This document shows, in pieces, positions 1-5,209 of a DNA stretch of 5,994 bases (within the stretch, counting starts at the first letter, position 1; each line of letters opens with the position of its first letter). The stretch is from contig JAQTWR010000182.1 in the NCBI GenBank assembly GCA_028689195.1, positions 1 to 5,994 of the forward strand. The letters run 5' to 3'. The notes beneath the pieces were generated by a model, which was given only the letters and a program-made list of their open reading frames with translations, was not told the origin of the DNA and did not search any database. A program made the translations under genes and the position numbers. Source of the stretch: Anaerolineales bacterium. GTDB lineage: Bacteria > Chloroflexota > Anaerolineae > Anaerolineales > Villigracilaceae.

Positions 1-9
1 AATCATAAA

Positions 10-510
10 ATGAGAATCGCTATCGTTGAAAGCGGCGGGAAGCAATACCTCGCCGTCGAAGGCTCTACAATAGACGTAGATCGCCTTGCCACTGAAGTTG
101 GCAAAAGTTTTGATTTTGACCGCGTCATGCTTATGGTTGACGAAGACGTCGTGATGGTCGGTACGCCCACTGTAGACGGAATCAAGGTCTCCGCGACGGT
201 GGTTTCCCACATCAAGGGTCCCAAAGTTATTTCGTTCAAATATCGCCCGAAGAAACGCATCCGCGTCAAAGGCGGACATCGCCACTTCTATACGCGCTTG
301 ATGATTGATTTCATCGGCAAACCCGGCGAAGAACGCAAGGTCGAAGTAAAGAAAGAAGCCGTTGCCGAAGTTGAAGCCGTCGCGGCGACGGAAGAAGTAA
401 AAGTTGAAAAGCCGAAGAAAACTCCGGCGAAGAAAGAAGCGGTAAAGAAACCCGCAGCGGCAAAATCACCTTCCAAGTCTTCGGCAGCCAAGAAGACTGA
501 TAAGAAGTAA
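10..510 (+). CDS. rplU: 50S ribosomal protein L21 with long Lys/Ala-rich C-terminal tail
   Basis: This is a large-subunit ribosomal protein that binds 23S rRNA. Residues 1-105 are a full L21: the N-terminal MRIAIVESGGKQYLAVEG is the family's usual opening. The signature is at 78-100, where a YRPKKRIRVKGGHRHFYTR-type block precedes the final strand. Typical bacterial L21 is about 100-105 residues, and this one is 166. Residues 106-166 form a low-complexity tail, first mixed Glu/Lys/Val and then, from about 133, Lys/Ala/Pro/Ser-rich and histone-H1-like, ending in DKK. The tail is probably disordered and RNA-contacting (inference). The ATG at 10 fits the family N-terminus exactly. Only nine bases lie upstream in the window, so no ribosome binding site or promoter can be judged. 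It is the first visible gene of the rplU-rpmA-rpmE operon, 12 bases before rpmA. The identity of the core is certain. Confidence 0.97.
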   Translation: MRIAIVESGGKQYLAVEGSTIDVDRLATEVGKSFDFDRVMLMVDEDVVMVGTPTVDGIKVSATVVSHIKGPKVISFKYRPKKRIRVKGGHRHFYTRLMIDFIGKPGEERKVEVKKEAVAEVEAVAATEEVKVEKPKKTPAKKEAVKKPAAAKSPSKSSAAKKTDKK

Positions 511-522
511 AGCGAGGTAGAA

Positions 523-783
523 ATGGCACATAAAACAGGCGGCGGGTCAACCCGCAACGGACGCGACAGCAACGCCCAGCGTTTGGGCGTTAAACGTTAC
601 GCCGGTCAATTTGTTCTTTCTGGAAATATTCTTGTGCGCCAGCGCGGCACTAAAATCAAGCCGGGTATTAATGTTTTGGTTGGCAAGGACGATACGCTCT
701 TCGCGATTGCGGACGGCGTGGTGATGTTCGACGTTATTCACGGACGCAAACGCGTAAACATCGTCCCTGTCGAGGTGGAGTAA
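523..783 (+). CDS. rpmA: 50S ribosomal protein L27
   Basis: L27 lies beside the peptidyl-transferase centre, with its N-terminus near the tRNA acceptor ends. The 86-residue product has the normal family length. It shows the hallmark start [20 protein letters not shown] followed by LGVKRYAGQ, and the block [15 protein letters not shown] at 35-49 is also typical. It starts directly with MAHK, so it lacks the cleavable N-terminal extension seen in many Firmicutes L27 proteins. A GAGGT Shine-Dalgarno sequence at 514-518 precedes the ATG. The gene lies 12 bases after rplU and one base before rpmE, so the three are almost certainly one transcript. The usual downstream partner obg is absent; rpmE follows instead. 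Confidence 0.98.
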   Translation: MAHKTGGGSTRNGRDSNAQRLGVKRYAGQFVLSGNILVRQRGTKIKPGINVLVGKDDTLFAIADGVVMFDVIHGRKRVNIVPVEVE

Positions 784-784
784 C

Positions 785-1327
785 ATGAAAGCAGAAATTC
801 ATCCCACAGTGTATCAAGCGCAGGTCACTTGCGCTTCTTGCGGAAAAACATGGGTGACCACTTCCACAAGAAAAGAATTACGCATTGACGTTTGCTCGAA
901 TTGCCACCCGTTTTTCACGGGCGAATCCGCGCGTATTTTGGACGTCGAAGGTCAGGTAGACCGCTTCTATAAGAAACTCTCCGCCCGCCAGACGTATGTG
1001 GAACAGCAGAAAGCAAAGGAAGAATCTTTGACTTCGGTGGATCGCTCGGTGGACGATATTGCCCTTACGCCGCGCGCGACCGACGCGCTGAAGAAGGCTG
1101 GCATTTTATCCATTGGTCAGATGCTGGCGAAACTTGGCGAAGGCAACGCCGCGATGTTAGAGATCGCCGGCTTTGGTCAATCATCCCTTACCGCCGCCAA
1201 GAAGAAATTACGCGCAATGGGATTTGAAGTCCCCGAAGTTCCCGACGCCCCGAAACCGCCCAAGGCTCCGAAGGCTGCCGCCGAATCCCCTGCGGATGAA
1301 TCTCCAGCCGCAGAAGCGGGCGAATAG
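785..1327 (+). CDS. rpmE: 50S ribosomal protein L31 fused to an RNA polymerase alpha-CTD-like domain
   Basis: Residues 1-66 are a zinc-type L31, a protein at the intersubunit bridge and central protuberance. Visible are the MKAEIHP start, Cys pairs C16/C19 and C37/C40 for zinc, the CHPFFTG motif at 40-46 and VDRFYKK at 58-64. Normal L31 is about 65-90 residues, but this product has 180. After a hydrophilic linker (67-86), residues 87-149 align with the RNA polymerase alpha C-terminal domain (two helix-hairpin-helix units): R-VDD-I-x-LT-x-[15 protein letters not shown], then GFGQSSL and KKLRAMGF. By my alignment R97 equals E. coli alpha R265, a key UP-element contact. N268 and K298 appear as D100 and S133, so DNA binding is uncertain. 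Residues 150-180 are a Pro/Ala/Glu-rich acidic tail. A GGAG at 777-780 serves the ATG, one base after the rpmA stop. The L31 call is certain; the domain call rests on recalled alignment. Confidence 0.95.
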   Translation: MKAEIHPTVYQAQVTCASCGKTWVTTSTRKELRIDVCSNCHPFFTGESARILDVEGQVDRFYKKLSARQTYVEQQKAKEESLTSVDRSVDDIALTPRATDALKKAGILSIGQMLAKLGEGNAAMLEIAGFGQSSLTAAKKKLRAMGFEVPEVPDAPKPPKAPKAAAESPADESPAAEAGE

Positions 1328-1339
1328 ATTTTTCGGTTT

Positions 1340-1368
1340 TTGTCAGGGAAAGATTTCTCAGGTAAACT
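1340..1368 (+). promoter_or_regulatory. possible sigma-70-type promoter at the edge of the rpmE terminator
   Basis: TTGTCA at 1340-1345 (five of six to TTGACA) and TAAACT at 1363-1368 (four of six to TATAAT) are separated by exactly 17 bases. The expected start, about 1375, lies inside the left arm of the terminator hairpin at 1371-1382. A transcript begun there would lack part of that arm and might pass through to tdk, whereas transcripts from rpmE would form the full hairpin. This is sequence inference only; chance matches of this quality are common. Confidence 0.35.
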
Positions 1369-1370
1369 AG

Positions 1371-1402
1371 ACAGGCAGATGCAAAAGCGTCTGCCTGTTT
1401 TT
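1371..1402 (+). terminator. intrinsic terminator of the rplU-rpmA-rpmE operon
   Basis: The arm ACAGGCAGATGC (1371-1382) pairs with GCGTCTGCCTGT (1387-1398) around an AAAA loop. This gives 12 base pairs including one U-G wobble, followed by a T run at 1398-1402 and further T-rich sequence. It sits 44 bases past the rpmE stop. The form is textbook rho-independent on the + strand. The sequence before the left arm is not A-rich enough to suggest a bidirectional terminator. Confidence 0.92.
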
Positions 1403-1416
1403 ATATTTTCATTTAT

Positions 1417-1550
1417 GTCATTGCGAGGGCGCTCTTGGTTTTGCCCAACACTTGCGCCGCGCTGCGTTTGTCGCAGCGCCGGCGGGTAATCTCTGCGCAA
1501 GAATGGGATTGCTTCGCCGCCAAGGTATAAGAGCGGCGGCTCGCAGTGAC
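1417..1550. repeat. GTCATTGCGAG palindromic repeat, copy 1 (long form)
   Basis: The left end GTCATTGCGAG (1417-1427) is mirrored by CTCGCAGTGAC (1540-1550), with one mismatch in 11. The inner motif GATTGCTTCG (1507-1516) is the complement of the CGAAGCAATC found in the other copies. Inside is a separate hairpin, GCGCTGCG (1459-1466) with CGCAGCGC (1472-1479). At 134 bp it is the longest of the three copies and fills most of the rpmE-tdk gap. There is no transposase and no obvious target-site duplication, so it resembles a non-autonomous palindromic or MITE-like element. Its right end stops just before the tdk ribosome binding site. Confidence 0.8.
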
Positions 1551-1556
1551 GAGAGG
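1551..1556 (+). promoter_or_regulatory. ribosome binding site that fixes the tdk start
   Basis: GAGAGG lies four bases upstream of the ATG at 1561. It also lies downstream of the in-frame GTG at 1546, so it can serve only the ATG. This argues for starting thymidine kinase at 1561. Confidence 0.7.
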
Positions 1557-1560
1557 TTTT

Positions 1561-2130
1561 ATGCGTCATACACACGGTTCAATCGAAGTTATCTGTGGTT
1601 CCATGTTCAGCGGCAAAACCGACGAACTCATCCGAAGGCTTGTCCGCGCCACCATCGCCAAACAAAAAGTGCAGGTCTTCAAGCCCGCCATTGATATTCG
1701 CTACGCGGTGGAAAAAGTCGCTTCCCACGCAGGCACGACATTCGACGCCACGCCCGTTGAAAACGCCGCCGAGATTCGCGTCAAACTGGATGAAGATACG
1801 ACTGTGGTTGGCATTGACGAAGCGCAATTCTTCGACCCCGAAGTAGTGAGCGTCGCGCAGGAATTAGCCGCGCGCGGAGTCCGCGTCCTTGTTGCGGGAC
1901 TCGACACCGATTTTCGCGGCGAACCGTTTGGCTCCATGCCGATCCTCATGGCTGAGGCGGAACACGTCGCCAAACTCCACGCCATCTGTATGACCTGCGG
2001 CGACGACGCTTCGCGTACGCAGAGATTGGTCAACGGAAAACCCGCGCGTTACGACGAACCGATTGTGATCGTCGGCGCCGCCGAATTGTACGAAGCGCGC
2101 TGCCGCAGGCATCACGAAGTGCCGCGTTAA
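1561..2130 (+). CDS. tdk: thymidine kinase (type II, TK1-like)
   Basis: This cytosolic salvage enzyme phosphorylates thymidine to dTMP with ATP. Of 189 residues, the P-loop is GSMFSGKT at 13-20. The DEAQFF block (86-91) contains the expected catalytic Glu, E87. The [14 protein letters not shown] stretch (114-127) is typical, and [19 protein letters not shown] sequence lies in the lid region. The structural zinc ligands are CMTC (C143, C146) and CRRH (C181, H184). Length matches the bacterial family. A GTG at 1546 would add five residues, but it lies inside the palindromic repeat and upstream of the GAGAGG ribosome binding site, so ATG 1561 is preferred. The rpmE-tdk order is also known from Firmicutes, which suggests old synteny. 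A strong terminator separates the two genes here, so tdk needs its own promoter or read-through. All key residues are present. Confidence 0.96.
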   Translation: MRHTHGSIEVICGSMFSGKTDELIRRLVRATIAKQKVQVFKPAIDIRYAVEKVASHAGTTFDATPVENAAEIRVKLDEDTTVVGIDEAQFFDPEVVSVAQELAARGVRVLVAGLDTDFRGEPFGSMPILMAEAEHVAKLHAICMTCGDDASRTQRLVNGKPARYDEPIVIVGAAELYEARCRRHHEVPR

Positions 2131-2136
2131 CTTAAC

Positions 2137-2188
2137 GTCATTGCGAGCCGCGCGCTTTGCGGCGAAGCAATCTCCTCCGCGCAATGAC
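2137..2188. repeat. GTCATTGCGAG palindromic repeat, copy 2 (short form)
   Basis: GTCATTGCG (2137-2145) is a perfect inverted match to CGCAATGAC (2180-2188). The inner CGAAGCAATC lies at 2163-2172. At 52 bp this is the most compact copy, and it starts six bases after the tdk stop. The preceding TTAACTT (2127-2133) also occurs just left of copy 3, so the element may extend slightly to the left and overlap the tdk stop codon. The transcript can form a stem between tdk and hpt. No T run follows, so it is not a standard terminator. Confidence 0.8.
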
Positions 2189-2211
2189 ATAATTCCAAGG
2201 AACTAACTCAC

Positions 2212-2769
2212 ATGCAAAACTATCAAGACCTGCTCTCTGAAATATTGATCGACTCTGAAAAATTGCAGGCGCGCGTGAAAGAGCTCGGCGCGCAAATCAG
2301 CGCGGATTATCCCGACGGCGACCTGCTGCTCATCTGCATTTTGCGCGGGGGAGTGCCTTTCATGGTTGACCTCAGTCGCAGCATCACCGTCCCGCATAAA
2401 ATGGATTTTATGGCGGTCTCGTCGTACGGAGTCGGCGCGCGCGAATCAACCGGCTCTGCCCGCGTAACGCTCGATTTGCAAATGGATATCCGCGGTATGC
2501 AAGTGTTGCTTGTGGAAGATATTGTGGATAGCGGACATACGATCTCGTCTGTGCTAAACATGCTCAAGACGCGCAACCCAAAAACGCTCAAAGTCTGCGC
2601 GCTGCTCGATAAACCCGAACGCCGCGAAGCGCATGTCCCTGTGGATTATCTCGGCTTCACCATTCCCAATAAATTTGTCTTCGGCTACGGACTCGACCTC
2701 GACGAATATTATCGCAACCTGCCTTTTGTCGGCGTGGTGGATTTGGAGAAATACCAGCCGCCGACGTGA
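2212..2769 (+). CDS. hpt: hypoxanthine (guanine) phosphoribosyltransferase
   Basis: This cytosolic purine-salvage enzyme converts hypoxanthine or guanine plus PRPP to IMP or GMP. The 185 residues match the usual 175-190. Motifs in order are the pyrophosphate loop ILRGG (43-47), the flexible loop region with SSYG (70-73), and the PRPP-binding signature LLVEDIVDSGHT (99-110), where D106 should be the catalytic base. Next is LLDKPERR (131-138), with K134 contacting the purine, then FGYGLDLDEYYRNLP (157-171), where D162 and R168 match conserved positions of human HPRT. The ATG at 2212 fits the family start. The nearest Shine-Dalgarno, AAGGA at 2197-2201, is ten bases upstream and somewhat weak. 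The gene follows tdk on the same strand, forming a small salvage pair split by repeat copy 2. No terminator is visible before the next gene. Confidence 0.96.
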   Translation: MQNYQDLLSEILIDSEKLQARVKELGAQISADYPDGDLLLICILRGGVPFMVDLSRSITVPHKMDFMAVSSYGVGARESTGSARVTLDLQMDIRGMQVLLVEDIVDSGHTISSVLNMLKTRNPKTLKVCALLDKPERREAHVPVDYLGFTIPNKFVFGYGLDLDEYYRNLPFVGVVDLEKYQPPT

Positions 2770-2802
2770 TCTTAGACCTCCGAATTTGTTCCTTCTGTCT
2801 TA

Positions 2803-2811
2803 TGGTAAGAT
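2803..2811 (+). promoter_or_regulatory. possible extended -10 element for a leaderless mnt-hepn-cca transcript
   Basis: TGGTAAGAT at 2803-2811 reads as an extended -10 (TGN plus TAAGAT, four of six to TATAAT). Its 3' edge is six bases before the ATG at 2818, so transcription would begin at or next to the start codon. No good Shine-Dalgarno sequence precedes this ATG, which agrees with leaderless initiation. The nearest -35-like TTGTTC (2786-2791) is only 14 bases upstream, too close to be convincing. Confidence 0.35.
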
Positions 2812-2817
2812 TTAAAT

Positions 2818-3156
2818 ATGAAATCAAAGGTCCCCGCCAAGATCCGCAATTTACTCAAAGACTTGAAAGCAGGACTTGTCGACATTTATGGCGACAGGCT
2901 TAAGGGACTTTACTTGTACGGTTCTTATGCGCGCGGCGATTACCGTCAAGGCTCGGATGTGGATGTGATGATTCTGCTCAAAGGTTACAAAAATTATTGG
3001 AGCGAACAAGAACGCATAAGCCAGCTCGCCAGCGATGTTTCTTTAGAATATGACGTCACTGTCAGCTGTATCTTCATCAAAGAAACCCAATGGCAGAGCG
3101 CCAGTAATGAAATCCCGCTCATTTACAACATCCACAAAGAGGGCATGCCCGCATGA
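2818..3156 (+). CDS. minimal nucleotidyltransferase (MNT) domain protein, MntA-like antitoxin
   Basis: This is a small stand-alone polymerase-beta-fold nucleotidyltransferase of 112 residues, usual for the family. The GSX10DXD signature is intact: G35-S36, then D47 and D49, within LYGSYARG and SDVDV. D79 in EYDV is a good candidate for the third metal-binding carboxylate. Proteins of this kind commonly pair with a HEPN-domain gene; in characterised pairs the MNT acts as antitoxin by adding AMP units to the HEPN partner. The next gene is such a HEPN protein and starts inside this stop codon (ATGA, 3153-3156), which strongly supports a functional pair. No Shine-Dalgarno is evident. The gene and its partner look less rich in GCG/CGC codons than their neighbours, a hint of acquisition judged by eye. 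Domain and pairing are secure; antitoxin function is inferred. Confidence 0.9.
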   Translation: MKSKVPAKIRNLLKDLKAGLVDIYGDRLKGLYLYGSYARGDYRQGSDVDVMILLKGYKNYWSEQERISQLASDVSLEYDVTVSCIFIKETQWQSASNEIPLIYNIHKEGMPA

Positions 3157-3512
3157 AAGCCTATGCCGGTAAGTTGCTGAGTAAAGCCATAGATACCATC
3201 GAAGGCGCGGAACTTTTGCTTAACCATGGCAAAACCGATTTAGCGGCAGGACGCGCCTATTACGCCATGTTCTATGTCAACGAATTCGATTTGAAACTTA
3301 ATCAGCATAGTCAAGTCATTGCGGCGTATGGCAAAAATTTTTCCAAGACAAAAGCGCTTGATCCCAAATATCATCGCTGGCTTCGAGATGGCTTCGATAA
3401 GCGTATCTCAGGCGATTATGGCGTGGACACAGGTATCGGAGAAATCTTGGTTGCCGATATGATCAACCATGCCCGAGAATTTCTCGAAGCCGCACAAAAT
3501 TATCTTACATGA
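3153..3512 (+). CDS. HEPN-domain protein (UPF0332 / PF05168-like), putative toxin partner of MNT
   Basis: The 119 residues are expected to form a small all-alpha HEPN bundle. The helix-2 signature GRAYYAMFYV (33-42) matches the family's SRAYYAMF block. Later family features are the QHSQ around H52, KNFSKTKALDPKYHR (61-75), and RISGDY at 84-89 matching the R-x3-DY motif. The last helix is HAREFLEAAQNYL. HEPN proteins beside MNT genes are typically toxin RNases. However, the catalytic R-X4-6-H motif of HepT-type toxins is not apparent, so activity here may use other residues or be lost. The ATG overlaps the mnt stop by four bases, and its own TGA overlaps the next ATG in the same way, so expression should be coupled through all three genes. 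Family membership is well supported; the toxin role is inference. Confidence 0.88.
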   Translation: MKAYAGKLLSKAIDTIEGAELLLNHGKTDLAAGRAYYAMFYVNEFDLKLNQHSQVIAAYGKNFSKTKALDPKYHRWLRDGFDKRISGDYGVDTGIGEILVADMINHAREFLEAAQNYLT

Positions 3513-5137
3513 CCGACAGTTCTACCTCACCATATAACGGACGCTGGGTGGCGCGCGTGCGCGGAAAAATTATCGCGCAGGGAGAAACCGCCGAGCAAGC
3601 CATGTACGCCTCGCAGCAAAGCCGACCCAAAGAAAGACCAGAGATCATCTTCATGCTATCGCTTCCCCCTTTGATAAAAAAAATAATGGATATTCTGCCC
3701 GCCGATCAGGAAATTTATCTCGTCGGCGGAGCGGTGCGCGATTTATTACTCTCGCGCGTTTCCCCTGATTTTGATTTTGCGATTCCCGCGAATGGAATCC
3801 CCCTTGCGCGAAAAGTCGCCAACGCCCTCGGCGCGGATTTCATTCCCCTTGACGATGAACGCGACACGGGACGAGTCATCTTCACCGAGGAAAACGGCTC
3901 GCGTACTTTCCTCGATTTTGCAGTCTATCGCGGCGCCGACTTGACCGAAGATTTGCGCGCGCGCGATTTCACCATGAACGCCATCGCATTCAACCTGCGC
4001 GACGAAACGCTGATTGATCCCATCGAAGGCGGAAAAGATGTCCGTGCAAAAATCATCCGCGCTTGCTCGCCCGCGTCTTTATCCGACGATCCCGTTCGCA
4101 TCTTGCGCGCTATTCGTCAAGCCGCCGCGTTTGATTTTCGTATTGACAAAGACACCCGCGAATTGATGAAGCAATCGGCAAGCAAGCTCGCGCGAATTTC
4201 CCCCGAACGTCTGCGCGATGAAGTTTTCAAAATCCTCAAAGGACCCAAGCCCAATGTGTGTATGCGCGCGCTGGAAATGCTCGGCGTGTTTCCGTATCTC
4301 ATGCCCGAACTCTCCGCCATGAAAGGCGTGGAGCAATCTGAACCGCACGCCTACGATGTGTGGACGCACACGCTCGCCGTGTTGGATCATCTCGACGGAA
4401 TTATCTCTGCGCTGCGCGTTGGCTACGACGCCGAAAAAACAAACGATATGTTCACAGGACTGCTCGGCTTGCGGCTGGGACGTTACCGCGAACAAATTGC
4501 AAAACATTTTGAAACTTCTTTGAACGTGGATCGTTCGCAGCGTTCCCTGCTTTTCTTCGCCGCGTTGTATCACGATGTTTGCAAACCTGAAACAAAAACG
4601 ATTGACGAATCGGGACGCATCCGCTTCTTCGACCACGAAATCAAAGGCGCGGATGTCGCCGCCGAAAGACTGCGCTCATTCAATGTCAGCAATGACGAAA
4701 TCGAACGCGCGCAACGCATCATCAAAAATCACATGCGGATTCACGCCTTTGCGGCTCGACTCGAAAACGATAAACAGACTCCTTCGCGCAAAGCCATCTA
4801 CCGCTTTTTCCGCGATAGCGGCGCGGCAGGCGTGGACCTTGTATTGTTTGCGCTCGCAGATTTACGCGCCACCCGCGCCCATTCGCTGACCATCGAAACG
4901 TGGACAATCTATCTCGACGTCGCGCGCATCCTGCTTGAAAATTATTTTGAACGCCCCGAAGAAATCATCTCGCCGCCGCGTTTTCTGGACGGTAATATTT
5001 TGATGAAGGAACTCGGCATAACTCCCAGTCCTCTCGTCGGGCAGTTGCTCGAATCCATCCGCGAGAATCAAGCCGCAGGCAAAATTGAAAATTTGGAGCA
5101 GGCGCTCGCATTTGCGCGCGGGGAATTGGCTAAGTAA
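3509..5137 (+). CDS. HD-domain CCA tRNA nucleotidyltransferase / poly(A) polymerase with DUF5678-like N-terminus
   Basis: This predicted class II nucleotidyltransferase adds or repairs the tRNA 3' CCA end, or adds poly(A). In its 542 residues, 1-48 resemble DUF5678 (GRWVARVRGKIIAQGETAEQA), an unusual extension. The catalytic head follows: LVGGAVRD (71-78), metal carboxylates D87 and D89, RDFTMNAIA (152-160), DDPVR (193-197) in the position of the EDxxR nucleotide-recognition motif, and SPERLRDE (231-238). The HD phosphohydrolase domain has H287, H355-D356 and D451 as likely metal ligands, with H376 and H408 nearby. The C-terminus, LDGNILMKELGITPSPLVG onward, is the usual tail. The ATG overlaps the hepn stop (3509-3512); M49 at 3653 would give a conventional start but discard the DUF5678-like part. 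CCA versus poly(A) specificity cannot be settled by eye, so no symbol is assigned. Confidence 0.93.
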   Translation: MTDSSTSPYNGRWVARVRGKIIAQGETAEQAMYASQQSRPKERPEIIFMLSLPPLIKKIMDILPADQEIYLVGGAVRDLLLSRVSPDFDFAIPANGIPLARKVANALGADFIPLDDERDTGRVIFTEENGSRTFLDFAVYRGADLTEDLRARDFTMNAIAFNLRDETLIDPIEGGKDVRAKIIRACSPASLSDDPVRILRAIRQAAAFDFRIDKDTRELMKQSASKLARISPERLRDEVFKILKGPKPNVCMRALEMLGVFPYLMPELSAMKGVEQSEPHAYDVWTHTLAVLDHLDGIISALRVGYDAEKTNDMFTGLLGLRLGRYREQIAKHFETSLNVDRSQRSLLFFAALYHDVCKPETKTIDESGRIRFFDHEIKGADVAAERLRSFNVSNDEIERAQRIIKNHMRIHAFAARLENDKQTPSRKAIYRFFRDSGAAGVDLVLFALADLRATRAHSLTIETWTIYLDVARILLENYFERPEEIISPPRFLDGNILMKELGITPSPLVGQLLESIRENQAAGKIENLEQALAFARGELAK

Positions 5138-5185
5138 CGCGACATTTATGTCGCTTGCGAAAAGTATTGCGACATAAATGTCGCG
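5138..5185. repeat. 17-bp inverted repeat built of two palindromic arms
   Basis: CGCGACATTTATGTCGC (5138-5154) is the perfect reverse complement of GCGACATAAATGTCGCG (5169-5185), with a 14-base spacer. Each arm is itself a palindrome, GCGACAT-NN-ATGTCGC, so the region offers two near-identical 16-bp sites in tandem as well as one long hairpin. It begins at the first base after the cca stop and ends 24 bases before the next ATG. No T run follows, so it is not a standard intrinsic terminator. It could be a pair of operator sites, an RNA stem between the two genes, or a dispersed palindromic element. Confidence 0.85.
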
Positions 5186-5209
5186 CCACAAATAGTATAG
5201 AGGTAATTT

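Noticed and set aside
1546..1560. GTG start giving thymidine kinase five extra residues
   Set aside because: The GTG lies in the right end of repeat copy 1 with no ribosome binding site, whereas GAGAGG at 1551-1556 is placed for the ATG at 1561.
1177..1575. 132-residue minus-strand reading frame overlapping the rpmE tail, the terminator and repeat copy 1
   Set aside because: It runs through an intrinsic terminator and a palindromic repeat and is antisense to rpmE. Its N-terminal part is simply translated repeat.
1452..1694. 80-residue + strand reading frame across repeat copy 1 into tdk
   Set aside because: It is out of frame with tdk, composed largely of repeat sequence, and has no family resemblance.
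4079..4636. 185-residue minus-strand reading frame inside the cca gene
   Set aside because: It is fully antisense to a well-conserved coding region, shows no recognisable motif, and is explained by codon bias of the + strand gene.
5138..5185. Intrinsic terminator of the cca gene
   Set aside because: The stem is strong, but no T run follows on either strand, and the two-palindrome structure is better described as a repeat or operator pair.
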